From contig NZ_PVUE01000011.1 of assembly GCF_003003235.1 (NCBI RefSeq), positions 87,894 to 151,893 on the forward strand: a stretch of 64,000 nucleotides of DNA. Direction: 5' to 3'. This document shows positions 51,738-60,870 of the stretch, in pieces (position 1 is the stretch's first letter; every line of letters starts with the position of its first letter). The notes beneath the pieces are model-generated. The model was not told the origin of the DNA. It saw only the letters and a program-made list of their open reading frames with translations, and ran no database searches. This DNA is from Antricoccus suffuscus. Lineage in GTDB: Bacteria; Actinomycetota; Actinomycetes; Mycobacteriales; Antricoccaceae. A program made the position numbers and the translations under genes.

Positions 51738-53387
51738 TCATGCACGAAAGACGGTGACGCCTTCTTTGATGGTCTCGACCACGGTGATATCCCGTACGCC
51801 ATCTGCACCCGTTGCAATTGGGTCAGCCGACAGGATCACGAAGTCGGCCAGCAGGCCCTCGGCAATCCGGCCCTTTCGGTCCTCTTCGAACACCTGGTAC
51901 GCCGGGCCAGTGGTAAGCGCCTGCAGCGCAGCATAAGCGTCCACGCGCTGGTCGGGTCCGAGGACCGCGCCGCTGCGAGTCGTGCGAGTCATCGCGGTCC
52001 ACATGATGAAGAACGGGTTCAGCGGTGTGACGGTGAAGTCGGAGTGGTTGGAGACCACAAGACCGCGCCCGGCAGCCGCCTTCAGCGGGCTGATGAACCC
52101 GGCCTTCTCGGCGCCGAGGTTAGTCACGTGCACGTCGCCCCAAAAGAAGGTGTGGTTGGTGAAGTAGCTCGGTGTCAGGCCGAGCTCGACGTACGAGTCG
52201 AGGTGGTCGGCGCGTTGGAACTGCGAGTGGATGGGGACCGTCCGCCGATCATCGGCGGCGGTGAGGCCAAGCTCGCGCACGGCGCGGATCAGGTCGTCGA
52301 TCGCGGCGTCGCCGTTCACATGGACGAACGACTGGATGCCCGCGCCCGCCGCCTGTTTGAGCTTCGCCACCAGCAGCGAATATGGGAAGTTGGGCTCGCC
52401 GACCCAGTCGGATTCTTCGTTGGGCCCGCCGGTGAGGTAGGGCGCCGTCACGTACGCCGTCCGCCCCTGCGGAGATCCGTCGTAGACGGCCTTCATCCCG
52501 GCTACCTTGAACCCGCCGCGATACTCGCCTTTCGGGTAGACGGGATTGTCTATCCACGCGTCGAGCTCGACAAATGAGCCGAGTGCGGCGACATCGAGAT
52601 AGAGCAGCCCCTGCTCGGCCGCGCTCACGAAGAAGTCAAGGTCGACCACGGGCGTGAACCCGTCCTGCGCATGGGTGTAGCCGTTGGAGGCATAGAGCTG
52701 CTGGACGTCGTCGAGTAGCTTCAACCGCTCAGTCGCCGAATCGAGCCGCGGCATCTGCGTTCTGGCACGGAAGTACGCCGTCTCCATCAACAACCCGGCC
52801 GGCTCCTGAGAGGCGGGGAGTCGGGCGATGACACCGCCGTCGGGTGTCGGCGTGTTGGCGTCGATACCGGCCGCCGCGAGTGCCGCGGAGTTGAAGACCG
52901 CACCGTGCGATGAGATGTGGATGAGGACGATCCGATGGTCCGGGAACGCCGCGTCCAGATCCAGCTTGGTGATGTGGCGGTCTTCGGCGAGTGTCTCCTG
53001 GTCGTATCCCCAGCCGACGATCCACCCGCCTTCGGGTACGGCGCGCGTGTCACGGAACTTCTCCAGCTCGGCGATGACCGATGCGATGTCGGTGCAGTGT
53101 CCGACCGGCGGCGCACCGACGTCGACCTGGTTTACCAGATCGAACCCGAAGCTCAGGTGGCTGTGTGCGTCCACGAACCCTGGCAGCAGGGTTTGTCCGG
53201 CGAGATCCCGGATCTCGGCGTCGGGAAACTTCGACACCGCGTCATCGCGAGCGCCGACAAATGTAATCCGTCCCTGCCTAGCTACCACTGCCTCGGCGTA
53301 CGTCGGCGCGTCGCCGTCCATGGTGAGGATCGGACCATTTACGAACACGGTGTCGACGTGCTCGCCTCCGCCAGGTCGTTTCGTCAT
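51738..53387 (-). CDS. YtcJ-like amidohydrolase family protein
   Basis: The 549-residue metal-dependent hydrolase has MDGDAPTYAEAVVARQGRI, the metal motif in FVDAHSHLSF, and late VVSNHSDFTVTPLNPF and GPDQRVDAYAALQALTTGPAYQVFEEDRKGRIAEGLLADFVILS, the amidohydrolase barrel end. YtcJ-like proteins act on N-acyl or other amides; the substrate is not known. The ATG at 53387 was chosen because the family N-terminus begins right after it. It is 34 bp upstream of the split decarboxylase genes and transcribed with them. Confidence 0.88.
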   Translation of the reverse strand: MTKRPGGGEHVDTVFVNGPILTMDGDAPTYAEAVVARQGRITFVGARDDAVSKFPDAEIRDLAGQTLLPGFVDAHSHLSFGFDLVNQVDVGAPPVGHCTDIASVIAELEKFRDTRAVPEGGWIVGWGYDQETLAEDRHITKLDLDAAFPDHRIVLIHISSHGAVFNSAALAAAGIDANTPTPDGGVIARLPASQEPAGLLMETAYFRARTQMPRLDSATERLKLLDDVQQLYASNGYTHAQDGFTPVVDLDFFVSAAEQGLLYLDVAALGSFVELDAWIDNPVYPKGEYRGGFKVAGMKAVYDGSPQGRTAYVTAPYLTGGPNEESDWVGEPNFPYSLLVAKLKQAAGAGIQSFVHVNGDAAIDDLIRAVRELGLTAADDRRTVPIHSQFQRADHLDSYVELGLTPSYFTNHTFFWGDVHVTNLGAEKAGFISPLKAAAGRGLVVSNHSDFTVTPLNPFFIMWTAMTRTTRSGAVLGPDQRVDAYAALQALTTGPAYQVFEEDRKGRIAEGLLADFVILSADPIATGADGVRDITVVETIKEGVTVFRA

Positions 53388-53678
53388 AGTCGGTTGAGCA
53401 CCTCGGCCTCTGGAGTGTCGAATCGTCCTTGTCGACGACCTCATCACTGCAGATTAATCAGCCTCGACCGGCTTTGCTCCAGCACCTGCCCGTATGGGAG
53501 ACCAGACCAACAGATTCGCTCGTACTCGCGAGGCCTGTGTGCACCGGATAAGGGTTTGCTGTGAAGGAGCAACGGCGCCGGTACGACGCCGAGTTCCGCT
53601 CCGTGCGGCGATCTGGCAAGGTCATAGTCGGGTCGCGGAATCGACCCGCTCATGTCCATCCAGGAGGAGAGTGATCCG

Positions 53679-54803
53679 ATGACCGAGTTCGGCCCTGTGA
53701 GCGCCGGCGAGCTCGACGAGCTTGCGGCAACCGTTCGCGATTTCTGTCGCAAGTCGTTGCCGCAGCCAACGCTCGCCCGCCCGGCGACGATCCGTGATGC
53801 GGACGCGGCGCGGGCGCACTGGAAGCGTCTCGCTGCTGAGGTGGGTCTCGGTTCTTTGCTTGTGCCCGAGGCGTTTGACGGCGCGGGGGCGTCATTGGTG
53901 GAGGCCGGCCGGGTCGCCGAGGCACTCGGTGCGGAACTGGCGGCGGTACCGTTCTTGTCCACTGCGGTGCTGGCCCCGGTGCTGTTGTCCAGTCTCGCCG
54001 GCGACGATCCGGAGTCGCCCGCAGGGAAACTGTTGGGCCGTATCGCTGACGGGACTACTGTTGCGGCGGTCGCCTGGGCGACTGACGATCCGGGTACGCC
54101 GAGCGCCGAGTTGGTCATTACCGACGGCACAACGGCAACCGGAAGCTTCGGATATGTCATCGATGCGGACCTTGCCGACGTAGTCCTGCTTGTTGGCGCC
54201 GGCGGCGAGCAGATCGCCGTCGCTGGCGTGGGAGACCTGGAGATCACGCCACGGCAGTCTTTCGATCTCACGCGTGGATTCGCCGATGTTCGTGCCGAGG
54301 CGGCGCCCGTCGAGAAGCTGGGTTCGGGCGCCGCGGCCCGGACCGCATTCGAACGGATGCTGGCGGCAGGGCGGCTGGTGGCAGCGGCGGAAAGCGCCGG
54401 CGGCGCCCAGGCCGCCCTCGACCAGGCCGTTGAGTACGCCAGGCAGCGGGTTCAGTTTGGTCGCGAGATCGGCAGCTTTCAATCAATCAAGCACATCCTC
54501 GCGGACTGTTACGTTGCAACCGAGTCGACGATATCCACCGCCCGCCTGGCGATAGATGCCTACGCCGCCGGCACTTCGGAGGCCGCCGAGCTGGTGAGCC
54601 TCGCGAGCTTCTACTGCGCCGACAAGTTCGCGGATGTCGCGGCGGCCGGCATTCAGGTGCACGGCGGGATCGGCTTCACCGCCGAGTGCAGTGCCCACCT
54701 CTTCCGACGCCGTGCTGAGTCCAATCGGCTAATCCTCGGCGACCCGGCGCGGCTGCGTGCCGAATACGTACAACTGCTTGCTACTCAGGAGGTCTCCGCA
54801 TGA
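53679..54803 (+). CDS. Acyl-CoA dehydrogenase, small subunit-like
   Basis: The 374-residue protein has weak N-terminal ACAD sequence and the typical C-terminal domain: AESAGGAQAALDQAVEYARQRVQFGREIGSFQSIKHILADCYV and IQVHGGIGFTAECSAHLFRRRAESNRL. Like its neighbour it lacks the standard catalytic Glu. The end overlaps the next ACAD by four bases, so these two form a heteromeric pair as in the first cluster. Start ATG at 53679 or 53652. Confidence 0.87.
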   Translation: MTEFGPVSAGELDELAATVRDFCRKSLPQPTLARPATIRDADAARAHWKRLAAEVGLGSLLVPEAFDGAGASLVEAGRVAEALGAELAAVPFLSTAVLAPVLLSSLAGDDPESPAGKLLGRIADGTTVAAVAWATDDPGTPSAELVITDGTTATGSFGYVIDADLADVVLLVGAGGEQIAVAGVGDLEITPRQSFDLTRGFADVRAEAAPVEKLGSGAAARTAFERMLAAGRLVAAAESAGGAQAALDQAVEYARQRVQFGREIGSFQSIKHILADCYVATESTISTARLAIDAYAAGTSEAAELVSLASFYCADKFADVAAAGIQVHGGIGFTAECSAHLFRRRAESNRLILGDPARLRAEYVQLLATQEVSA

Positions 54804-55972
54804 GTGTCCGTGCCGACGTACGCGCGTGGCTCGCCGAAAACTGGCAGCCGGACGGCGAACTCAGTCGATTTCGTGAAGCAGCGCTCGATTCCGGTTGGCT
54901 GGTGCCGACCTGGAGTGAGAAGTGGTTTGGCAAAGGTCTCTCGACCGCCGACGCAGAGGCCGTCGGTGAGGAGTTCGAACGAGTCGGTGCACCTGGCCGC
55001 GCCGATCGCAACGACCTGCACGCACGTGTCATCTACGAGCTTGGGTCGGACGAGCTGCGTGCGACGTACCTACGCGATCTGCTTGCGGGAAACGTGACGG
55101 GATGCCTGCTATATAGCGAACCTGGCGCCGGGTCGGACCTTGCAAGCGTGCGCACGTCTGCCGTCCGCGAGGGTGACGAGTGGCGTGTCAACGGGCAAAA
55201 GGTGTGGACGTCCGGCGCGAAACAAGCAGGCTACGGACTCCTCGTGGCGCGGACCGACTCGAGCGTGCCCAAACATCAAGGGATCACTTACTTCGTGATC
55301 CCGATGAAGCAGCCGGGCATCGAGGTACGTCCGATCACGCAGATCACCGGGGATGCGCACTTCAACGAGGTATTTCTGACCGACGCGTGGGTTGACGATG
55401 CACACCGATTGGGTGAGGTCAACGCGGGCTGGCGCATGCTCATGATGGCGCTGGGCTACGAGCGATCGGTGATGGGCGTGCGTGGCGTCGGTTCGCGGGC
55501 CTCGAACGGCAAGTATCGCGCCTCGGGTGTCACATTCGTCGGCACTGCCGACGACTTGATCGGGCTGGCGCGCCGGCACGGCAAGCTGGACGATGCGGCG
55601 ACCGTTGCGGCCCTCGCGGATGTCTACGCCGCCCGGACGGCGGTGCGTCTCAACACCGCCCGCTACGCCGAGGAGGGGCGGGCCGCGGACCCGGCGGCGC
55701 TCTCGATGGGGAAGCTCGCCATGTCTCAGGTCTTGCACTCAACCAGTCGGGTACGACGCGATATCGTCGGTGCCGCAGCGCTTCTGGACGAGCGCACCGA
55801 ACCGCCGGGCGACGCAGAAGTGGCGAACTTCTTCACCCTCGACGCTTACTTCACCTCGATCGGCGGCGGCACCGACCAAATCCAGCGCAATATCATCAGT
55901 GAGCGGATTCTCGGTCTGCCCAAGGAAGAAGACCGATCCAAAAACGTTCCGTTTAGCGAGGTTCGAAAATGA
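54800..55972 (+). CDS. Acyl-CoA dehydrogenase, large subunit-like
   Basis: The 390-residue ACAD has the substrate block CLLYSEPGAGSDLASVRT, INGQ-like VNGQKVWTSGAKQAGYGLLVARTD and the C-terminal GGGTDQIQRNIISERILGLPKEE, where Gly stands at the usual Glu position (GGT for EGT). It overlaps both neighbours by four bases, so three genes share one transcript with the CoA-transferase. Confidence 0.92.
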   Translation: MSVRADVRAWLAENWQPDGELSRFREAALDSGWLVPTWSEKWFGKGLSTADAEAVGEEFERVGAPGRADRNDLHARVIYELGSDELRATYLRDLLAGNVTGCLLYSEPGAGSDLASVRTSAVREGDEWRVNGQKVWTSGAKQAGYGLLVARTDSSVPKHQGITYFVIPMKQPGIEVRPITQITGDAHFNEVFLTDAWVDDAHRLGEVNAGWRMLMMALGYERSVMGVRGVGSRASNGKYRASGVTFVGTADDLIGLARRHGKLDDAATVAALADVYAARTAVRLNTARYAEEGRAADPAALSMGKLAMSQVLHSTSRVRRDIVGAAALLDERTEPPGDAEVANFFTLDAYFTSIGGGTDQIQRNIISERILGLPKEEDRSKNVPFSEVRK

Positions 55973-58311
55973 GCGAGATTGTGGAGACCAGCGCAGCGCC
56001 GCTGGCGGGGCTGCAACTGGTCAGCGTGGTCGACGAGATTCTGCCGGCGCTCAGCAAGTCGTTCGCCGACCTCGGCGCCGATGTGGACGTGCTCCGACAA
56101 GCCGGTGAAAATCCCTCACGGGGACCGATCCGCGACTTCCTCGAGGGGCGGGGCAAGCGATATACGACGGTTGCAGACGGCCAGGCCGCGCACCGCGAAC
56201 TGGCGAACCGCCTACAGGACGCCGACGTACTAGTCGTAACACCACAAGCCGCCCGCGCCTACGGATATGCCGATGTCAGGGCGATCTCCTCGGCGTACCC
56301 GCAGTTGGTGATCGCGGTGCTGACCGACTTTGGGCTCACCGGCGAACGCAAGGACTGGGTGGGCTCCGAGGCGGTCTACAAGGCGTTAAGCGGCAGCTTG
56401 TCCCGTTCTGGGGAGCCCGGTCGGCGGCCGCTGTTACAACCGGGGGACATCTTCACCGGCTGCGCCGCACAAGAGATCGTCTGGTCCGTCCTGTCTGCGG
56501 TCTACCGGTCGATGAGCCATTCGGGTCGACCCGGTGCGGTATTGGAGTGCTCGATCTTCGAGGCCGGCCTGGTATGCCTCGATCCGGGCTACGGGATGGT
56601 GGGTTCCGGTACGCCGGACATTCTGGACGCGTACGACCGGCCGGCTGCCGCGCATCTTTACCCGATTTACAAGGTCAGCGACGGCTACGTCCGTGTCTGC
56701 CACTTGACCAAGTCGCAGTGGCAGGCCCAGCTGGACTGGATGGGCAATCCGCCGGAGCTCGAGCGCGACGACCTGCTCAGTGTCCCAGACCGGCAGGAGC
56801 ATTGGAGCGAGATCTCGCATCTGATCGAGGCGTTCTACCTACCGATGACCAAACATGATCTGGTGCGCGAATGCCGGGAACGGCGTATCCCAGCGTCTGC
56901 GGTGCTCACCGTCGGTGATGTGCTGGTCGAGGAGCACTATCGCGAGACCGGAGCGGTGACCGATCTCGGCCAGCTCGATGGACGCCCGGTGACCGCTGCT
57001 GAGGGCATGGCGCGCATCAACGGTCGGCGTACTCGGCCAAGTACTGATCCTGACCGTGCGGCCGCGCAACCATGGCCGGCGGCATCTGCCGAAGCGGGGC
57101 CGTATCCGTTGAGCGGTCTGACCGTGCTGGACCTCGGCGCCATCGTCGCCGGTCCGGTCGCCGGTGAGGTTTTCGCCGAGCAGGGTGCGCGGGTGATCCG
57201 GGTCGAGAACACGCAGTTCCCGGACGGCATGCGCCGTGGTGACTTCAGCACGATCAGGCCCACTATGGCTCGCGGGCACCGCGGCAAGGAGTCGATCGGT
57301 CTCGACTTGCGCAGCGACCGAGGCCGCGAGCTTTTTTACGAGCTAGCCAAACGGGCCGACGTCGTCATCTCCAACTTCAAACCGGGGACGGTCGCTCGCC
57401 TCGGCGTCTCGTACGACGACCTGGTCAAGGTCAACCCGCGGATAGTGTGTGTCGAAAGCTGCGCGTTCGGGGACACCGGCCCGTGGAGTACGGCGATGGG
57501 CTATGGACCGCTGGTGCGGTCGGGGACCGGGCAGACATGGCTGTGGCGCGAGGACGTCAACTCCAGCTATTTCGCCGACGGGATCACGATCTTCCCGGAC
57601 CATCTGGCCGGTCGCGTGTGCTCCATTGCGGCGCTGGCCTGCGTGGTGGACCGGCTGCGCAGTGGCCGCGGTGGCCACGCGACCGTCGCCCAGTCCGACG
57701 TGGCGCTGGTCCAGTTGAGCGACCTGCTCGCGACCGAGTCGGTCGCTCCCGGCTCGGTGTTACCGCCCGGCGATGCGTCCCCTCATCTGCTGTCCGAGGT
57801 TGTGCTGCCCGCGCACGGGGACGACCAGTGGTGCATCGTTGACCCTCAGACACCCGAGCAGCTCGCCGCGCTGCAGCGGGTCGTCGGCGCGACTAGCGAT
57901 GCTGACCTCGACGCGCAGGTGGCCGCCTACGTGCGAGAGCGGCGCCCTGACGACGTCGCGCGCGAGCTTCAAGTCGCTGGCGTACCGGCCGGCCGGATGC
58001 TTCGCGTCGGCGAGCTGCTCGACGACTCGGCCCTGCAGAGCCGGCAGATGTACGACACGACGAAGATGACCGGTACCGAAGAAGTGCTGCCCGTTGAGCG
58101 GTTCCCTGTGCTGTCTGACGATCTGGAACTACCGACGTTGTTCCCGATGCCGATGTTCGGCGCCCACACTCGGCCGGTGCTCGCCGAGCTCGGCTACTCC
58201 GCAGAGGAGATCGAGCAACTTGTCGCCGGTGGTATCGCGCAGGAATGGAGCGAGTCTCGCTCAACTACGCCTGCGGGAGCTGCCATCCCCGCCTCGGCTC
58301 TCGCTGATTGA
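55969..58311 (+). CDS. Tandem CaiB/BaiF (family III) CoA-transferase fusion
   Basis: At 780 residues this is about twice a normal family III enzyme. The first copy (residues 1-365) and second copy (about 385-760, LSGLTVLDLGAIVAGPVAGEVFAEQGARVIRVEN and DLRSDRGRELFYELAKRADVVISNFKPGTVARLGV) each show the CaiB fold; the first lacks the clear start of a typical family III active site. Such fusions move CoA between carboxylic acids. The last residues (PASALAD then TGA) are encoded inside a repeat-like segment at 58291-58330. It follows an ACAD pair and likely activates or recycles their substrate. Confidence 0.87.
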   Translation: MSEIVETSAAPLAGLQLVSVVDEILPALSKSFADLGADVDVLRQAGENPSRGPIRDFLEGRGKRYTTVADGQAAHRELANRLQDADVLVVTPQAARAYGYADVRAISSAYPQLVIAVLTDFGLTGERKDWVGSEAVYKALSGSLSRSGEPGRRPLLQPGDIFTGCAAQEIVWSVLSAVYRSMSHSGRPGAVLECSIFEAGLVCLDPGYGMVGSGTPDILDAYDRPAAAHLYPIYKVSDGYVRVCHLTKSQWQAQLDWMGNPPELERDDLLSVPDRQEHWSEISHLIEAFYLPMTKHDLVRECRERRIPASAVLTVGDVLVEEHYRETGAVTDLGQLDGRPVTAAEGMARINGRRTRPSTDPDRAAAQPWPAASAEAGPYPLSGLTVLDLGAIVAGPVAGEVFAEQGARVIRVENTQFPDGMRRGDFSTIRPTMARGHRGKESIGLDLRSDRGRELFYELAKRADVVISNFKPGTVARLGVSYDDLVKVNPRIVCVESCAFGDTGPWSTAMGYGPLVRSGTGQTWLWREDVNSSYFADGITIFPDHLAGRVCSIAALACVVDRLRSGRGGHATVAQSDVALVQLSDLLATESVAPGSVLPPGDASPHLLSEVVLPAHGDDQWCIVDPQTPEQLAALQRVVGATSDADLDAQVAAYVRERRPDDVARELQVAGVPAGRMLRVGELLDDSALQSRQMYDTTKMTGTEEVLPVERFPVLSDDLELPTLFPMPMFGAHTRPVLAELGYSAEEIEQLVAGGIAQEWSESRSTTPAGAAIPASALAD

Positions 58312-58330
58312 GGAAGCGGAGCGAGTCGAA
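58301..58330. repeat. REP-like dispersed repeat overlapping a stop codon
   Basis: TCGCTGATTGAGGAAGCGGA-GCGAGTCGAA is a short imperfect inverted repeat (CTCGCT ... AGCGAG) of the kind scattered through actinobacterial genomes, here covering the TGA of the CoA-transferase gene. Assignment rests on the sequence pattern; genome-wide copies were not counted. Confidence 0.45.
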
Positions 58331-58342
58331 TCCGGCGTCTAG

Positions 58343-58374
58343 AAAATGTCCGCAACTGTAGTTGCGGACATTTT
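58343..58374 (+). terminator. Terminator hairpin of the ACAD/CoA-transferase operon
   Basis: A perfect 14-bp stem (AAAATGTCCGCAAC / GTTGCGGACATTTT), loop TGTA, with A-rich and T-rich outer ends, 31 bp after the CoA-transferase stop. Probably ends that operon and may work from both sides. Confidence 0.85.
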
Positions 58375-58488
58375 CACGTTGGGAGGTTTCCGGTCCGCTC
58401 GTGCCTCGCTGCTCTCAACCACCGAGATTCAATTGTCACGGGTGCCCGCCCGTCGTTGGAGATAGCGTGAGGGTTGACAGGAGGAGAC

Positions 58489-58962
58489 ATGGACACTGAG
58501 ACATTGGGCGCCGCGCTCGAGCGCGAGCACCGGGAGATTGACGGCGGCATCGAGGCATTCACCGCGTCGGGCGGCAAGCGCCAGGCCGACCTTGAGCCGC
58601 TGATCCGCGCAATGGCTGGGCTACGTCGCCACATATACCTCGAGGAGCAGTTCTTGTTTCCGCCGATACGCGACGCGGGGATGATCCCGCCGATCATGGT
58701 GATGTTGCGTGAGCACGGTGAACTCTGGGAAAGCATGGACCTGCTTGAGTCTGCGCTGCATGCGGATCCCGAGACGCCCGACGTACAAGACCTCTGCCGC
58801 GAACTCTTAGCAAAACTAGCAAGCCACAATTCCAAGGAAGAGCCGATCATCTATCCACAGGCCGATCGGATATTGTCCGCTGAAGCCAGCACCGAGTTGC
58901 GGGCCTTTCTTGATTCCGGGCAGATGCCCGAGGGCTGGGTATGTGAGCGCGCGCCTTCCTAG
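58489..58962 (+). CDS. Hemerythrin HHE domain protein
   Basis: The 157-residue protein is a four-helix bundle with the His/Glu ligand pattern of hemerythrin: LEREHREIDGG, LRRHIYLEEQFLFPP, LREHGELWESMD and ASHNSKEEPIIYPQ. It probably binds a non-haem diiron centre; roles in the family include O2, NO or peroxide sensing. GGAGGAGAC before the ATG at 58489 is a strong ribosome site. It is a single gene between the catabolic operon and the SDR. Confidence 0.92.
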   Translation: MDTETLGAALEREHREIDGGIEAFTASGGKRQADLEPLIRAMAGLRRHIYLEEQFLFPPIRDAGMIPPIMVMLREHGELWESMDLLESALHADPETPDVQDLCRELLAKLASHNSKEEPIIYPQADRILSAEASTELRAFLDSGQMPEGWVCERAPS

Positions 58963-59080
58963 AACGGTGCGTGCCTCAAGCGCATCGTGATTTGTTTGAC
59001 AAACTAACGGTTCATCGCCAAACTCCGAAAAGGGCGTCTGTCGTCCAACAGCTGGAAACCACGCGATGAAGGGTGTTCAC

Positions 59081-60004
59081 ATGGGTGTGTTGGATGGGAA
59101 GGTCGCGGTCGTCACCGGCGGCGCGAACGGGATTGGCGCATCGATCTGCAAGCTGTTTGCTGCCGAGGGCGCGAAGCTCGTCATCAACGATCTCGGCGGC
59201 AACCCCGACGGCACCGGCAGCGACGACTCTGCTGCGGAGATTGCCGCCAAGGAGGCGCAGGCTGCTGGCGGCGAGGCAATCTGGGACGCCGGCGATATAG
59301 CCGACACGGACACCGGTGAACGCCTCGTCGAGACGGCGATCGAGAAGTTCGGGCGGCTGGATATCGTCGTCAACGCCGCCGGAATCCTGCGCGACCGGAT
59401 GATCTTCAACTTGGAACCGGATGACTGGGATGCGGTCATTCGGGTTCATTTGCGCGGGCACTACAGCACCGCCCGGCCGGCCGCGGCGTACTGGCGACAG
59501 CAGCGCAACCCTGACGGGCACTTCCGCATCATCAACTTCACCTCGGTCTCCGGACTGCAGGGTTCACCCGGCCAGCCCAACTACGCGGCAGCCAAGATGG
59601 GCATCGTCGGCCTTACCTACTCGCTGGCGCAGGGTTTGTCGAAGTACGGCGTGACGGCCAACGCCATCTCGCCGGGCGCGTCGACCCGGCTCACCGACAC
59701 CGTGCCGGACGACAAACGGGCCATGGGCACCGACCAAAAGGAAGATCCGCGCCGCTCACCGGACAACATCGCGCCGGTTGCCTTGTATATCGCGAGTGAA
59801 CGCTCGGACTGGCTCACCGGCCGGACGATTCACTCTTCCGGTTACGAGGTCAGCCTCTACAGCAACCCGGAGCCGATCCGTCAGTTGCACGGCACCGAGC
59901 GCTGGAAGTACGACGCGCTTGCCGGGGCCATGGAAAGCGGCATCAGGCCCGCCGCGGACGGCCTACCGCCAAGTCTGTTCTCCGGCCAGCTCACTAAGAA
60001 CTAG
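59081..60004 (+). CDS. Short-chain dehydrogenase, steroid/hydroxyacyl-CoA type
   Basis: The 307-residue SDR has VAVVTGGANGIGASICKLFA, VNAAG (NNAG-like), Ser in NFTSVSG and YAAAK, then a longer C-terminal region with RTIHSSGYEVSLYSNPEPIRQLHG. This long, C-terminally extended form resembles peroxisomal 17-beta-HSD4 or MaoC-linked hydroxyacyl dehydrogenases used in sterol side-chain oxidation. GAAGGG precedes the ATG at 59081. A DUF169 gene follows 49 bp later. Confidence 0.9.
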   Translation: MGVLDGKVAVVTGGANGIGASICKLFAAEGAKLVINDLGGNPDGTGSDDSAAEIAAKEAQAAGGEAIWDAGDIADTDTGERLVETAIEKFGRLDIVVNAAGILRDRMIFNLEPDDWDAVIRVHLRGHYSTARPAAAYWRQQRNPDGHFRIINFTSVSGLQGSPGQPNYAAAKMGIVGLTYSLAQGLSKYGVTANAISPGASTRLTDTVPDDKRAMGTDQKEDPRRSPDNIAPVALYIASERSDWLTGRTIHSSGYEVSLYSNPEPIRQLHGTERWKYDALAGAMESGIRPAADGLPPSLFSGQLTKN

Positions 60005-60053
60005 CAGGTACGCTCACATCACCTCATCCACGCGAGAGAGTTCCGAGGTCGAC

Positions 60054-60860
60054 ATGGTAGATGTAACGCTAAACGCTGGCTCGATTCCACCCGCGCCGAA
60101 AGCCGGCGTCTATGACTGGCCGGACATCACCGACCGCCTCCTACGACTGCTGCGGATTCGCGCCACGGTCATCGGGATGAAGATGTTTGAGACGGTCGAA
60201 GAGATGGAGGCGATTCCCCGGATCCGCCGCCCGAAGGCGATCCACACAACAGACCAAGTGGTCGCACAGGCGGCACGCCTGGGTTGGACCGTCGGAATCA
60301 CCAACGACGACCTCGTCGGACCTCAGTGCGGAGCCGTGCTTGGACTCTCACCCCGCGACGAGGAATGGCTGTCCGGAGAACGAATGGCGGGAGTCTGGTT
60401 CGAGACGATCGAGGACTCCGCCGACCACCAAGCGGCCATGGACACCGTGCCATTCGGGAAGTACTCCGCGATGGCGGTGTCGCCGTTGGCGGCCGGCCGG
60501 CTCGATCCACCTGACATCGCGCTGATTTACGCCACGCCGGCGCAGACGATCTTGATGGTCAACGGCCTGCAGTGGTCCGGCTACCGGAAGTTCGAATGGG
60601 GCTGCGTCGGCGAGTCTTCGTGCGCGGACTCCTGGGGCAAGGCGCTGCGTACCGGTGAGCCGTCGCTCTCCATCCCGTGTTTCGCCGAACGCCGGTACGG
60701 CGGCGTCATGGAAGATGAGCTGCTTCTCGCGATCCCGCCGAAGTTCCTTCCGGGAATGCTCGACGGATGCGAATCGCTGGCCCGCAACGGATTGCGCTAC
60801 CCGATACCCCAGTACGGCATCCAGCAGGACGTCCGTGCGGGAATGTCTGCAAGCTACTGA
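60054..60860 (+). CDS. DUF169 family protein
   Basis: The 268-residue protein fits DUF169 (PF02596): RIRATVIGMKMFETVEEMEAIPRIRRPK, CGAVLGLSP, PFGKYSAMAVSPLAAGRLDPPDIALIYATPAQTILMVNGLQWSGY and CFAERRYGGVMEDELLLAIPPKFL. The family is widespread but uncharacterised. CCGAGG five bases before the ATG is the ribosome site. Downstream of the SDR and upstream of a convergent acyl-CoA ligase; in this setting it may act in the same acid catabolic module. Confidence 0.88.
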   Translation: MVDVTLNAGSIPPAPKAGVYDWPDITDRLLRLLRIRATVIGMKMFETVEEMEAIPRIRRPKAIHTTDQVVAQAARLGWTVGITNDDLVGPQCGAVLGLSPRDEEWLSGERMAGVWFETIEDSADHQAAMDTVPFGKYSAMAVSPLAAGRLDPPDIALIYATPAQTILMVNGLQWSGYRKFEWGCVGESSCADSWGKALRTGEPSLSIPCFAERRYGGVMEDELLLAIPPKFLPGMLDGCESLARNGLRYPIPQYGIQQDVRAGMSASY

Positions 60861-60870
60861 TACGACGTAC

